A DNA stretch of 64,000 nt from Tamilnaduibacter salinus (GTDB lineage Bacteria; Pseudomonadota; Gammaproteobacteria; Pseudomonadales; Oleiphilaceae): NCBI RefSeq assembly GCF_003096655.1, contig NZ_QEKQ01000003.1, forward strand, positions 277,038-341,037, written 5' to 3'. The notes below the pieces were generated by a model, which had not been told where the DNA came from, searched no databases, and saw only the letters and a list, made by a program, of their open reading frames with translations. Positions 34,962-44,356 of the stretch are shown here, in pieces (positions within the stretch are counted from its first letter, which is position 1; each line of letters starts with the position of its first letter). The translations under genes and the position numbers were made by a program.

Positions 34962-35380
34962 GCGGCACCTCCCTGGGCATCGTCCCAGTGTTCAATCAGC
35001 CGGCAGATGGTGTGCCCGTCCGGTGAGCCGTCGGGCATGGACTGCCACGCGGACAGGGCCTGGCGCATGCGTTCGCGCAGCCGGGTCAGCTCGGCCAGTT
35101 CCTGTTCAACGGCGGCCAGGCGCTGCTCGAACAGCTCCCGTACGAGCGGGCAGGGCGACTGATGTTCGTCCGCCTCGCCGAGAATCGCGCCGATCTGCGA
35201 CAGGGAGAAACCAAGCTGTCGTGCCTTGCGGGCAAACCGCAGGCGGCGCAGGTCCTCGTCGTTGTAGTGGTGGTAGCCGTTGTCCGGGTCGCGGTCCGGG
35301 CACAGGAGCCCTTCGCGGGTGTAGTAGCGGACGGTGTCCGGGTGGACATCCGCCTGTCTGGCGAGTTCGCTGACTTTCAT
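34958..35380 (-). CDS. MerR-family copper-type regulator (CueR-like)
   Basis: The 140-residue protein starts at ATG 35380; the longer upstream frame crosses its own promoter. It has the MerR DNA-binding domain ([20 protein letters not shown]) and a dimerisation helix. The metal-binding loop near the C-terminus is weaker than in classical CueR: CPLVREL and [12 protein letters not shown] give Cys residues at about 80 and 130. By context (copA overlaps its stop) it probably activates the copper operon by untwisting a 19-bp-spaced promoter. The metal specificity is inferred. Confidence 0.85.
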   Translation of the reverse strand: MKVSELARQADVHPDTVRYYTREGLLCPDRDPDNGYHHYNDEDLRRLRFARKARQLGFSLSQIGAILGEADEHQSPCPLVRELFEQRLAAVEQELAELTRLRERMRQALSAWQSMPDGSPDGHTICRLIEHWDDAQGGAA

Positions 35381-35429
35381 GGTGCCATCCTCCAGCGGAA
35401 ACGCGATGGGCGTTTTGCACGATGAGGAT

Positions 35430-35461
35430 AGCGTAAAACCTGTGAGTGGCTCACAGGTCAA
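35430..35461 (-). promoter_or_regulatory. MerR-type promoter/operator of the copper operon
   Basis: On the minus strand -35 TTGACC (35456-35461) is followed by the 8-bp palindrome CCTGTGAG/CTCACAGG (35439-35457) and a -10-like region about 19-20 nt away (35430-35436). A palindrome inside an over-long spacer is the hallmark of MerR/CueR-regulated promoters. It lies 50 nt upstream of the regulator start, so the operon would be autoregulated. Confidence 0.75.
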
Positions 35462-35465
35462 GCGG

Positions 35466-35798
35466 TCATTTCGAGTGGGCTTTGGCTCGCAGGAAAACGC
35501 CGCACTGGCGGCACTGCTGGGGCGCCATCAGCTTGGCCTGCCAGCCGATCCGCTGCTCGCAGGCCGGGCAGACCAGCCGGTACTGGAGGATGATGATGGG
35601 CACAATGACCAGAGCCAGCAGCAGCCCCAGTGGCCCCCACTCCCGGCCGCTCGACAGGCCCAGCATGCTGCTGAAGACCAGTAGCGTCAGCAGGGCCGCG
35701 AAGGCAAACAGAAAATAACGGAAGTTCCAGCGCTCCCAGCGCCGGACCTGTTGGTCCTGTTCCGGTGTCAGATAGCGCGTGTCGTGGCTCATCGCCAT
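35466..35798 (-). CDS. Small membrane protein with C-terminal zinc-ribbon-like motif
   Basis: The 110-residue protein has two adjacent transmembrane helices (about residues 28-48 and 55-73), then CPACEQRIGWQ...CRQCG, a CxxC-x15-CxxC pattern suggesting a zinc ribbon on the cytoplasmic side. GGGAGGAGA precedes ATG 35798; a second ATG two codons later would have a better spacing. No family is recognised. Confidence 0.6.
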   Translation of the reverse strand: MAMSHDTRYLTPEQDQQVRRWERWNFRYFLFAFAALLTLLVFSSMLGLSSGREWGPLGLLLALVIVPIIILQYRLVCPACEQRIGWQAKLMAPQQCRQCGVFLRAKAHSK

Positions 35799-35859
35799 TC
35801 TCCTCCCAGATTCGCGGGGGATTATACGTCAACAACCCCGGCTTGGGTTTTCGGGTCTC

Positions 35860-38139
35860 CTATGGATTGAGTGGAGAGAGCCTGAGTGACCCGGTTTCAA
35901 AGTGACCCTGCCGGATTTCCCGTTCGAGCTGGTCAGCGGGGACCGGGTGACTGATGAGGAACCCCTGGGCCAGGTCGCAGTGGTGATTGCGCAGGAAGCT
36001 GAGCTGGGCCTCGGTTTCCACGCCTTCGGCGGCGACCTGAATGCCCAGGCTGTGGGAGAGCTGGATGACCGCGCCGGTGATCACCGCGTCGTCATGGCGG
36101 TCCGTCACGCGGGTGATAAACGACCGGTCAATCTTGAGCAGGTTGACCGGGAAGTCGCGCAGGTACGCCAGGGAGGAGTAGCCCACACCGAAATCGTCGA
36201 TGGCCAGGTGCACGCCAACGTCGTGCAGTTCGCGCAGCTGTTCCAGGTTCTCGGGCCGACTGGCGATGAAGACTTCTTCGGTCAGCTCCAGTTCCAGGCG
36301 CGACGGGTCCACATCCCAGCGGGTCAGGCAGTCCCGGATCTGACCGGCCAGTGTGCCGGTTTCCAGCTCGCGCCCGGACAGGTTGATGGCAATGCGCAGG
36401 TGCGACAGAGGGCCGTCAGACCATTTCGCAAGCTGGCGGCAGGCGGCAATGGCAACCCAGCGGCCGATGTCTGCGATCCGTCCACTTTCTTCGGCCAGAG
36501 GAATGAATTCGCCGGGTGAGACCAGTCCGCGGGTCGGGTGATGCCAGCGAATCAGTGCCTCGACGCTGCCGACCTGCCCGGTGGCCAGGTCCAGCTGGGG
36601 CTGGAAATGGAGCGCAAGCTGGTCCCCGGCGAGGGCCTGATCCAGATCCCGGTCGAGCTCCAGGCGGTGGACCTCCCGGTCTTGCATGCCTTCGGTGTAG
36701 AACTGGTAGAGATCCCGCCCTTTTTCCTTGGCGCGGTACAGTGCCACATCGGCATTGCGCATCAGGGTGTCCGCGTCCAGGCCGCTCTGCGGGTAGACTG
36801 CAACGCCCATGGTGGCGGTGACCGCGTAGTCTTCGCCATGCACGGTGAACGGCTGACGGAAGCACTGGCGGATCTGGCCGAGCAGGTGGATGACCTCGTC
36901 GATGTCTTCGACGTGCTGCTGGCAGACAAGGAATTCGTCGCCGCTGGAGTAGGCGGTCAGGACCCGTTCGTCGTTGATGTCGTTGAGACGTTCGGCGACG
37001 CGGATCAGCAGTTCGTCACCGAACTGGTGGCCGAGCGTGTCGTTGAGAATCTGGAAGCGGTCCAGATCGATCGTGATCAGTGCGACCTGATGCAGCTGCC
37101 GGTCGGCAATCGACAGCGTGTGGCTCAGGTCTTCCATGAAGAAACGCCGATTCGCCAGGCCGGTGAGGGTGTCGGTGGAGGCCAGGCGAACCAGATCCTG
37201 CTGGATGGATTCACGTTCACGGGTTTCCTCTTCCAGCGCGGCGCGGGTCTTCAGCAGGCTGCGGTTGCGATGCAGCAGCAGTTGGGTGGACCAGGCCAGG
37301 GCGCTGATCAGCAGGCCCAGGCCCGTCAGGCTGAGCAGGGTGATCATTGGCCAGAGGCCCTGCTTGGCGCTCACCCAGCGTTGGGACGGGGTGACCTGCA
37401 GCTGCCAGTCGAGACCGGGGATGTTGACATCGGCGGTTCGCGTGAGCTTTTCGTCGGTTGCTGAGTCCGAGGGGACACTGAACTCGGTTTGGCCGTGTTC
37501 GAGAATGTTGACGCGGAAGTTGCCCTTCAGTCGGGAGGCGATCAGGGCCTCCACCAATCCTTCCAGCTCGAACACACCGGCAATGAAACCGAGATGGCTG
37601 TCACCGGCCCCGATTGGTACGTAGGCCACCAGGCCGCGGCCGCCCTGTTCCAGTTCAATGATGCCCGAGAAATCCGTCTGGCCCGTCCGGGCCGACTCGC
37701 TGAGCGCCCGTGCGCGTTGGTCGTTGAACGCCACGTTCCAGCCGATCACCGAATAATTCCCTTCGCGGGGCTCAACCCAGCGGATCGCGTAATCGGTGTC
37801 GATCCACTCGATGGCCCGGTAGTGGTTGAAGTCTTCGATGTACTGGCGGGCGTCCGCTCGCCAGGTCTCCCGTGAGAGACTGGGGGTGGTCTCGCGCCGT
37901 TCCGCCATCCGCCGGAGCGCGTCCAGATTCTGAACGAGGTCCCCTTCAAGCTCGCGCAACAGGGAAGAGACTTCCGAATCGAGCAACAGGCGAACCTGTT
38001 CGCGGCTCTGGGACTGGATACCGTGCCACAGAAAGCCGGCCAGAACCACGAAGGCCAGAAGCATCAAAGCGGGCAATGCCGGATGGAGGAGAATCCGGGA
38101 GAAACGCGACATTGATCGGCGTTGGTCGGCCTTCTGCAT
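35860..38139 (-). CDS. CHASE-GGDEF-EAL c-di-GMP enzyme, membrane-bound
   Basis: The 759-residue protein has an N-terminal helix (residues about 17-37), a periplasmic CHASE-like sensor segment to about 250, a second helix (LLSLTGLGLLISALAW), and then GGDEF and EAL domains. The GGDEF active site reads YSSGDEFLV, an SGDEF variant that may still be active. The EAL domain has SVEALIRWHHP and the conserved DDFGVGYSSL and ELTEEVF motifs, so c-di-GMP phosphodiesterase activity is likely. Such proteins link an external signal to biofilm and motility. Met 10 is an alternative start. Confidence 0.9.
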   Translation of the reverse strand: MQKADQRRSMSRFSRILLHPALPALMLLAFVVLAGFLWHGIQSQSREQVRLLLDSEVSSLLRELEGDLVQNLDALRRMAERRETTPSLSRETWRADARQYIEDFNHYRAIEWIDTDYAIRWVEPREGNYSVIGWNVAFNDQRARALSESARTGQTDFSGIIELEQGGRGLVAYVPIGAGDSHLGFIAGVFELEGLVEALIASRLKGNFRVNILEHGQTEFSVPSDSATDEKLTRTADVNIPGLDWQLQVTPSQRWVSAKQGLWPMITLLSLTGLGLLISALAWSTQLLLHRNRSLLKTRAALEEETRERESIQQDLVRLASTDTLTGLANRRFFMEDLSHTLSIADRQLHQVALITIDLDRFQILNDTLGHQFGDELLIRVAERLNDINDERVLTAYSSGDEFLVCQQHVEDIDEVIHLLGQIRQCFRQPFTVHGEDYAVTATMGVAVYPQSGLDADTLMRNADVALYRAKEKGRDLYQFYTEGMQDREVHRLELDRDLDQALAGDQLALHFQPQLDLATGQVGSVEALIRWHHPTRGLVSPGEFIPLAEESGRIADIGRWVAIAACRQLAKWSDGPLSHLRIAINLSGRELETGTLAGQIRDCLTRWDVDPSRLELELTEEVFIASRPENLEQLRELHDVGVHLAIDDFGVGYSSLAYLRDFPVNLLKIDRSFITRVTDRHDDAVITGAVIQLSHSLGIQVAAEGVETEAQLSFLRNHHCDLAQGFLISHPVPADQLEREIRQGHFETGSLRLSPLNP

Positions 38140-38261
38140 GATGGGCTTAGGATGCTTTGGAAAAAGTAGAGTGATTCAAGCGTACCGCGAATAGGGCGCT
38201 GATGCGACTGGCGACCTGGGAGTTCCCCGATGGAATTATGACGTTTGTCCCAGTTTGCCGG

Positions 38262-39194
38262 TCAAATCATTCCCTGACCCCGCAGAAGGGACAGCCCTGC
38301 CGCCAGGCTGAACGGCGCGAGCAGCGTGGAGAGGGCCACGATGCTGGCGGCCAGCCGGTGATTGCCGCCCAGACTCCTTACCATGACGTAACTGACCGTG
38401 GCGGTGGGAGCGGCGAACATGGCGAACAATGTGCCAAGCGCGACCGGTGCCAGTTCCAGGGGCAGCGCCGCGAGCATCAGCATCACAGGTAATACGACGA
38501 GCTTGAGTGCGACGGCGGCGAAGGCCACCGGCGAGCCGTGGCGCAGATCGTCTAGTGACAGACCGGCGCCCACGCACAACAGCGCCAGTGGTAGCGTCAT
38601 CCGGGCGAAGTACTCGGCGCTGGTCACGAACAACGCCGGGATGGGCAGATCCAGTGCCGCGACTAACAGGCCCGCGAAAATGCTCAGTATCAGCGGATTC
38701 CGGGCAATGGTCAGCAGCACATCCCGCCACCGGCTGGCGCCGCCGGCAGTCAGCGCGAACACGGACAGGAAGTTGTAGAGCAGGGTCAGCATTGCCAGCA
38801 GGACCGAACCCAGCGCCAGCCCCTGTTGCCCGTAGAGGCTGGCGCACACGGCGATGCCGATGATACCGAGATTCCCCCGGAACGCGCCCTGAACGAACAC
38901 ACCCCGGTCCGCTCCCGGACCTGGCCAGAAACGGCTCCCGGCCCACAGGACAAGAAATGCGACGACGGTGGCCCCGAGCGCGAAACCAACCTGAGTCAGG
39001 TTGATCAGGTGCGACAGCTCCAGGTCAATGAGGTTGGTGAAGATGAGTGCCGGCAGGGCGAGGTTGAACACCAGCCGGGAGCCGGTTTCGGTGAACTGGT
39101 CGTCCAGCCAGCCAATCCGGCGCAGCCACCAGCCCACGACGAGCACCAGAAAGATCGGCAGGATGGCCGACAGGGCAAACGTCAGATGGGGCAC
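38262..39194 (-). CDS. AEC-family (auxin efflux carrier type) transporter
   Basis: The 310-residue protein has about ten hydrophobic helices and an internal two-fold pattern. Typical AEC features are ILPIFLVLVVGWWLRRIGWL at the N-terminus, NLALPALIFTNL, FRGNLGIIGIAVC, LPLALLCVGAGL and APTATVSYVM at the C-terminus. It starts at GTG 39194, two bases after the stop of the CoA-binding protein gene. The substrate is unknown (AEC members export malonate, malate or similar). Confidence 0.88.
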   Translation of the reverse strand: MPHLTFALSAILPIFLVLVVGWWLRRIGWLDDQFTETGSRLVFNLALPALIFTNLIDLELSHLINLTQVGFALGATVVAFLVLWAGSRFWPGPGADRGVFVQGAFRGNLGIIGIAVCASLYGQQGLALGSVLLAMLTLLYNFLSVFALTAGGASRWRDVLLTIARNPLILSIFAGLLVAALDLPIPALFVTSAEYFARMTLPLALLCVGAGLSLDDLRHGSPVAFAAVALKLVVLPVMLMLAALPLELAPVALGTLFAMFAAPTATVSYVMVRSLGGNHRLAASIVALSTLLAPFSLAAGLSLLRGQGMI

Positions 39195-39196
39195 GA

Positions 39197-39634
39197 TCAA
39201 TTTCCTGTCTGTACCGGCGGCACGCCCAGGCGGGGAATCTCCTGTCTGGGGCAGCGGTCCATCACCACGGTGAGGCCCGCCTGTTCCGCCTGCTCTGCGG
39301 CGTCGGGATGGATAACGCCGATCTGCATCCACACCACCGGAATGTGCCGCTCGATGGCCTCCCCGACGACGGGCGGGACCCGGCCCGGTGCGAGAAACAG
39401 ATCGGCCATGTCGACCGCTTCCGGGATGTCCGCCAGGGACCGATAGACGCGTTCGCCGAGCAGTTCGCCACCGGCCAGGCGGGGGCTGACGGGGATCACC
39501 CGGTAACCACGGCCCTGCAGGTAGGCCATGACGTCATGGCTGGGGCGGTTCGGCTTGTCGCTGGCGCCCACCAGGGCGATGGTCCGGACGCGGCAAAGGA
39601 GGTCACGAATGGTGGCGGCATCTGTCGTGGGCAT
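39197..39634 (-). CDS. CoA-binding domain protein (YccU-like)
   Basis: The 145-residue single-domain protein has the Rossmann-type CoA-binding pattern IALVGASDKPNRPSHDVM, YLQGRGYRVIPV, and the C-terminal VVMDRCPRQEIPRL. The family is widespread; its function in bacteria is poorly defined, with CoA binding the best-supported property. Its stop is 2 nt before the GTG of the AEC transporter, so the two genes are co-transcribed. Confidence 0.88.
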   Translation of the reverse strand: MPTTDAATIRDLLCRVRTIALVGASDKPNRPSHDVMAYLQGRGYRVIPVSPRLAGGELLGERVYRSLADIPEAVDMADLFLAPGRVPPVVGEAIERHIPVVWMQIGVIHPDAAEQAEQAGLTVVMDRCPRQEIPRLGVPPVQTGN

Positions 39635-39726
39635 AAAGGGGAATCCGTCTTGCGGCTGTTATCCGATTGACACGGGCGCTGGTTACCTTAGTCTGGCGCT
39701 TTTTTGACCGTGAGAGGAGTCAGACC

Positions 39727-40515
39727 ATGGCCCGACTGACCATGCTGGGCGTGGGGCATTCCGAAGCGATGGCCCACTGGAACAATAATGCCATGATCAC
39801 GTCGAACGGTCGCCATCTTCTCATTGATGCCGGCTATACCATCAAGTATGCGTTGAATGATCAGGGCCTGACGCTGGCAGACATTGATGCGGTGTTTATC
39901 ACCCATACCCATGCGGACCACTGCTTCGGACTCGAGCGGATGGCCTACGAATGCCGGTTCCGGTACGGCTTCAAGCCACGTCTGATCCTGCCGCCGGGCG
40001 TCTACGAGGAGCTGTGGCATCAGACGCTGCGGGGCGTGATGGGTCAGGTGGGGGAGGGGCCTGCGACGCTGGACGATTTTTTCGACGTGGAGATTCTCCG
40101 GGGCGACCGGTTCACGTTCGAAGGCGTGGATCTGCGCTGTTTCCAGAACCGGCATACCCCCGCCAAACCCTCCTACGGTCTGTTTATCAATGACCATCTT
40201 CTGTTCAGCGGTGATACGCGGGCCATTCCGGACATCATCGGGCCGCTGAACCCCTCGGTGATCCTGCACGACTGCACGCTGGCGGACTGGAATCCGGTGC
40301 ACGCCTCACTGGGCGAGCTGGAGACCGCGTATTCGTCCGACCTGCGCCGGCGCATGTACCTGATGAGTTACGAGGATCATTTTGAGACCGTGCGACCGGT
40401 CGTCGAGTCCCGGTTTGCCGGGTTTGCCAGGCAGGGTCAGGCGTTTATGCTGAGGCCTGCCGCGTCCCGATCCGCCGGTGGGTCGGAGGCACAACGGCAC
40501 GAGCTCGTGACCTGA
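39727..40515 (+). CDS. MBL-fold metallohydrolase
   Basis: The 262-residue protein starts at ATG 39727 after GAGAGGAG. It has the metallo-beta-lactamase-fold signatures FITHTHADH (HxHxDH), an aspartate-containing SGDT motif and a downstream His. It resembles RNase Z-like or lactonase-like hydrolases, with a YKHTPAKPSYG-like substrate loop. A dinuclear metal site is expected. Substrate unknown. It is followed 56 nt later by folK. Confidence 0.85.
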   Translation: MARLTMLGVGHSEAMAHWNNNAMITSNGRHLLIDAGYTIKYALNDQGLTLADIDAVFITHTHADHCFGLERMAYECRFRYGFKPRLILPPGVYEELWHQTLRGVMGQVGEGPATLDDFFDVEILRGDRFTFEGVDLRCFQNRHTPAKPSYGLFINDHLLFSGDTRAIPDIIGPLNPSVILHDCTLADWNPVHASLGELETAYSSDLRRRMYLMSYEDHFETVRPVVESRFAGFARQGQAFMLRPAASRSAGGSEAQRHELVT

Positions 40516-40571
40516 TCCGGGCCGAAGTCCGTATGATAGGGCGAAGGGTGCGACGATCAGTGAGGTGATGA

Positions 40572-41096
40572 ATGCGCTATCTGTGCGGTGTGGGCAGCAA
40601 TATCCGGCCGGAAGACAATATTCCCGCCGCGTTTGGCGCCATGGCGGACCGTTTTGGAACCCTGCATGTCTCCTGTGTGATCCGCACCCGGCCGGATGGC
40701 ATCGCCACGCCCCGGCACTTTCTCAACGCGCTCGTGACCTTCGAATCCGATGAATCGCCGCAGGCGCTCAAGGAGTGGCTCAACTCGCTGGAGGAGTCGC
40801 TCGGCCGGGACCGGTCGGATCCGCTGAGCAGCGTCAAGGACCGGCCATTGGATGTGGACATCCTGGAACACCGCCAGAGTGGGCGCTTCACCGGCAATGG
40901 CATCGACGAACCCTACTTCCAGCCGCTGCTCAGCGATAATCCGGTCGGCGCGACGCCCCTTCATCTGGACCGCCAGGTGCTAGGCGAGGCGCCGGCCACC
41001 ATCCACCGGGACCAGGGCGCCGGTCATGAAGTGGTTATCCACCATCGCCAGAAGCTGGGTGACTACGGCTTCAAAGCCGCCTTCCCGGGCCAGTAG
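40572..41096 (+). CDS. folK: HPPK-like pterin pyrophosphokinase
   Basis: The 174-residue protein has the HPPK core: GVGSNIRPEDN, FLNALVTFES, and EESLGRDRSDPLSSVKDRPLDVDIL, including the Asp residues that bind Mg-ATP. The enzyme transfers pyrophosphate from ATP to 6-hydroxymethyl-dihydropterin in folate synthesis. Residues 137-174 are encoded antisense to the 3' end of folM, so the C-terminal extension is unusual. Together with folM and folE it marks a pterin/folate cluster. Confidence 0.8.
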   Translation: MRYLCGVGSNIRPEDNIPAAFGAMADRFGTLHVSCVIRTRPDGIATPRHFLNALVTFESDESPQALKEWLNSLEESLGRDRSDPLSSVKDRPLDVDILEHRQSGRFTGNGIDEPYFQPLLSDNPVGATPLHLDRQVLGEAPATIHRDQGAGHEVVIHHRQKLGDYGFKAAFPGQ

Positions 41097-41702
41097 GGTT
41101 TCGCTGATTACCGAGTCGCGCTGTTCGTCGGTATGGTCCGGCAGAAAGCGGATCGGCCCCGGCATGATGGCGTTGACGCGAACGCGCGGGGCGAGGCTCC
41201 GGGCGTAGCTCAGCGTGGCGTTGCTCAGAGCCGCCTTGCTGGCGCAGTAGCTGGCAAAGCGCGGGTTGGGTTTTTCCGTGAAGATGTCCGTGATATTGAC
41301 GATCAGCGAGGGCGCCAGGTCGGTGCCGGCTCGCAGCAGTGCGTCCGACAGCCCGGCCATCAAGAGGATCGGGGCGGCCGCATTGATCTGGTAGAGGCGC
41401 ATGGTCGCCTCGGCCAGCGCCTCGTGTCCCTCCGGATCGGGCGTGAACTCCGACGCGTTGTTCACCAGCAGGTCGATCCGCTCCTCCCGGGACAGCGTGC
41501 CGATCAGGGCGTCCACGTCGGCGGGGTTGGCGAGATCGGCCTGAAAGCTCCGCGCGCCCTGGGCTTCGAGCTGCTCCAGTTCAGCGGTTCGCGTCCGGTA
41601 GACAACGATCACGTGATAGCCCCGGTCGATCAGAGCCTGTGATGTGTCGTGGCCGAGGCGTCGGCCCCCGCCAGTGACTACCGCAACCTGCTGTGTTGCC
41701 AT
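40980..41702 (-). CDS. folM: Dihydromonapterin reductase-like SDR
   Basis: The 240-residue short-chain dehydrogenase has the cofactor loop VTGGGRRLGHD, NNAS, and the catalytic YCASK with upstream Ser in NITDIFTEKP. The Arg-containing loop after the first strand suits NADPH. It matches FolM, which reduces dihydromonapterin or dihydrofolate. The stop lies inside folK's 3' end, giving a 117-nt convergent overlap. The GTP cyclohydrolase gene (folE) lies 19 nt upstream on the same strand, so the two are probably one operon. Confidence 0.88.
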   Translation of the reverse strand: MATQQVAVVTGGGRRLGHDTSQALIDRGYHVIVVYRTRTAELEQLEAQGARSFQADLANPADVDALIGTLSREERIDLLVNNASEFTPDPEGHEALAEATMRLYQINAAAPILLMAGLSDALLRAGTDLAPSLIVNITDIFTEKPNPRFASYCASKAALSNATLSYARSLAPRVRVNAIMPGPIRFLPDHTDEQRDSVISETLLAREGGFEAVVTQLLAMVDNHFMTGALVPVDGGRRLA

Positions 41703-41721
41703 CGTTGGCGCTCCTGTCGGT

Positions 41722-42291
41722 TTACTTCCGCCCGGATATCAGCTGAAGGAACTCGGTCCGCGTGGCCTGGGATTTGCGGAACTGACCAAGCATCACCGAG
41801 CTGGTCATGTGGGAGTTCTGCTTTTCAACGCCGCGCATCATCATGCACATGTGCTGCGCTTCGACGACGACGCCCACACCCTTCGCACCGGTGACCTGCT
41901 GCACAGCTTCTGCAATATTGCGGGTCAGGCTTTCCTGGATTTGAAGGCGACGGGCGTACATGTCGACAATGCGGGCGAACTTGGACAGGCCCAGCACGTT
42001 GCCGTCCGGAATGTAGGCAATATGGCACTTGCCGATAAACGGCAGCATGTGATGCTCACAGAGGCTGTAGAGTTCGATGTCCTGCACCAGCACCATCTCG
42101 TCCATATCGGACTGGAACACCGCCCCGTTGACCAGCTCCTCAAGGCTCTGGTGATAGCCCTGGGTCAGGAACTGCATGGCACGGGCGGCCCGTCTCGGCG
42201 TTTCCCGCAGCCCCTCTCGGTCGGTGTCTTCGCCCAGTTGGGTGATGATGCTGTCGTAGTGGCTGGCAATCTCGTCAGTGGAGTCCTTCAT
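41722..42291 (-). CDS. folE: GTP cyclohydrolase I
   Basis: The 189-residue enzyme has the conserved LCEHHMLPF zinc motif (Cys and two His), [12 protein letters not shown], and the C-terminal HMCMMMRGV with the second zinc Cys. It converts GTP to dihydroneopterin triphosphate, the first step of pterin synthesis. It is a homodecamer in the family. It lies 19 nt upstream of folM. Confidence 0.96.
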   Translation of the reverse strand: MKDSTDEIASHYDSIITQLGEDTDREGLRETPRRAARAMQFLTQGYHQSLEELVNGAVFQSDMDEMVLVQDIELYSLCEHHMLPFIGKCHIAYIPDGNVLGLSKFARIVDMYARRLQIQESLTRNIAEAVQQVTGAKGVGVVVEAQHMCMMMRGVEKQNSHMTSSVMLGQFRKSQATRTEFLQLISGRK

Positions 42292-42475
42292 CGAGCCGTC
42301 TCTAAACTGTCGTGATGGAAGCCGCCCTGATGGCGACCGTTCAGGCGTGTTATACGTGAGCGATGGGCGCCCGGACCAGGCAGATCGCCCGGACGACCCG
42401 CTGGATTGCGCACAAGCGTAAAAGAAGGCGTCGCAAATTTCGAGGTGTCATCGCATGGATGCGCTATGGCTATGA

Positions 42476-43534
42476 TCAGCCGGCGATCCGGGTGTCGCCG
42501 GCGGCGGGCATGGCCGCGTCCTGTCCGCGAACGCCGATGACCCGGCCGCGGCCGGTGTGTTTGGCAGTGTAAAGCGCCTGATCGGCGCGATTGAGCCAGG
42601 TGGACCAGGTTTCCCCACGCACCACCTCGGTGACACCGGCGCTGGCGGTAATGGGGACATCCTCGAGGAAGGGCGCGGAGCTGAGGGTGATCAGCAGTTC
42701 CCGCGCCAGATCCTCAGCGGTTTTCTGGCGGGTTTCCGGGAGAATGACCATGAACTCCTCGCCGCCGACGCGGAATAGCTGATCGCACTCGCGCAAGCGC
42801 CGGTCCAGACGCCGGGCGGCTTCCTGCAGGACCCGGTCGCCGGTGGTGTGCCCCCAACGGTCGTTGATCGACTTGAAGTGATCCAGGTCAATCAGCACCA
42901 GACTGGCCACCCGCTCATAGCGCTCGCGCAGCTGGATGTGACGGTTGAGGACATCGGCCAGTTGGGATCGGTTCAGGCAGCCGGTCAGCGGATCGGTGGT
43001 CGCCAGCTTGGTCAGTTCCGCCTGCATGCGTCCCACCAACCAGGCGAAAATCGTCACAAACACCACACTGAGCGCGAGGGAAAAGGTGATTCGCCAGAAC
43101 TCGGCTTCCGGAAAACGGTAATAGGAGACGGTGGCGACCGCGACCACGAACACCGCGTTGATACCGATCGCACGGCGCAACGCCATCAGGAAGAAAATGG
43201 CGGCGATGGCCGGATAGGCCCAGAACAGGCCGATGTAGCCGTTGATCAGTGTGGAGTAGAGCACGGAGGCGATGGCGAAGACGGCAAACAGCCAGCCGTT
43301 GAAGAGATAATAATCACGCAGCCGGAGAAACAGCAGGACCAGCACCATACCAAGGCAGAAAACGCCCAGCAGCAGGCTTAGCATCGCGTGGTCCTGATCC
43401 CACTGGATGGGGATGAGCGGGGCCACCGCAATCAGTGCCCAGAAATGGATATGGAATACGATGCGACGCTGGTACCCACTCACCGTCTCGGTGGGGTTAG
43501 CGGTCAGAACACCACGACCCGACTGATTGACCAC
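42476..43534 (-). CDS. Membrane-bound diguanylate cyclase (GGDEF)
   Basis: The 352-residue protein has about six transmembrane helices in residues 25-180, then a GGDEF domain: TDPLTGCLNRSQLADVL, VLIDLDHFKSINDRWGH, and the active site RVGGEEFMV (GGEEF). An intact active site indicates c-di-GMP synthesis, the opposite of the EAL protein at 35860-38139. There is no recognisable sensor domain beyond the membrane part. The 184-nt region up to folE holds no gene. Confidence 0.9.
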   Translation of the reverse strand: MVNQSGRGVLTANPTETVSGYQRRIVFHIHFWALIAVAPLIPIQWDQDHAMLSLLLGVFCLGMVLVLLFLRLRDYYLFNGWLFAVFAIASVLYSTLINGYIGLFWAYPAIAAIFFLMALRRAIGINAVFVVAVATVSYYRFPEAEFWRITFSLALSVVFVTIFAWLVGRMQAELTKLATTDPLTGCLNRSQLADVLNRHIQLRERYERVASLVLIDLDHFKSINDRWGHTTGDRVLQEAARRLDRRLRECDQLFRVGGEEFMVILPETRQKTAEDLARELLITLSSAPFLEDVPITASAGVTEVVRGETWSTWLNRADQALYTAKHTGRGRVIGVRGQDAAMPAAGDTRIAG

Positions 43535-43615
43535 ACTGCGCTCCTGCCAGGCTGGAACTCCCCTGTACCAAAGCCAGAGTGTAGCATGATCCGGCGGTCT
43601 GGAAAGGGCGTTGGA

Positions 43616-44254
43616 TCAGTGCTGCGGGGGAAATCCCAGACCACCCTCAATGAAGTCGAGAAAGTGCTCGAAGAGGGTGTCGTCGTCTGGCCGGATGTCC
43701 CCGAACGGCGTGTTCGACAACAGGTCCACCTCAGCGGCGCCGTGGATCAGGTTGACCAGAGTAAACGCCAGCCGGACCCGCAGCGTCTCCCGTTCCAGCC
43801 CGGGCAGGGCGCGGTGAAGTTGATTTTCGATCCGTTCGATATCGGTGCGGAAATGGCGATTGAGCAGCTGCACGATCTCCGGCGTGTTGTCGGCATGCAG
43901 GTGTGCCATGAATCGCAGTGCGGACGGGCCCCATTCCGGAGTGCGGGTGAGCATCAGATAGGGGGTCGAGACCGCCCGGACCACGTCCCGCAGGCTCGGT
44001 GGCGGCCCGGACTCCAGTGCCTGGAAAGCGCTCTCGAAACGCGGCCGGGTCGTGTCCGTGATCAGTCCGATGACCGACTCCAGGACACCCAGGCGATTGC
44101 CAAAGTGATAGTGGGCGGCTGCGGAATTACGGGTCCCCGAGGCCGCGCTGATGGCGCGCAGGGAGACGCCTTCAAGCCCTTGTTCGGCATAGAGCTCGAG
44201 GGCGGTCAGGAGGATTTTCTGTCGGGTGGTTTCACCCTGATGCGCGCGTGCCAT
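43616..44254 (-). CDS. TetR-family regulator
   Basis: The 212-residue protein starts at ATG 44254, where the DNA-binding domain begins (TRQKILLTALELYAEQGLEG, then AAHYHFGNRLGVLESV). The C-terminal ligand domain is variable. It is divergent from the patatin-like gene 44357, with 102 nt between starts, so it probably controls that gene or itself through the shared spacer. Ligand unknown. Longer upstream starts overlap the divergent gene and are unlikely. Confidence 0.85.
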   Translation of the reverse strand: MARAHQGETTRQKILLTALELYAEQGLEGVSLRAISAASGTRNSAAAHYHFGNRLGVLESVIGLITDTTRPRFESAFQALESGPPPSLRDVVRAVSTPYLMLTRTPEWGPSALRFMAHLHADNTPEIVQLLNRHFRTDIERIENQLHRALPGLERETLRVRLAFTLVNLIHGAAEVDLLSNTPFGDIRPDDDTLFEHFLDFIEGGLGFPPQH

Positions 44255-44356
44255 AGCCAGTCCGTGGAAACCGTCCGGTGTGAGTATAGTGCCGTTCAGT
44301 GCGGCCCCGGGCAATGATAAACTCGCCCGCTCATTGTCAGAGCTCAGGAGCGCAGT

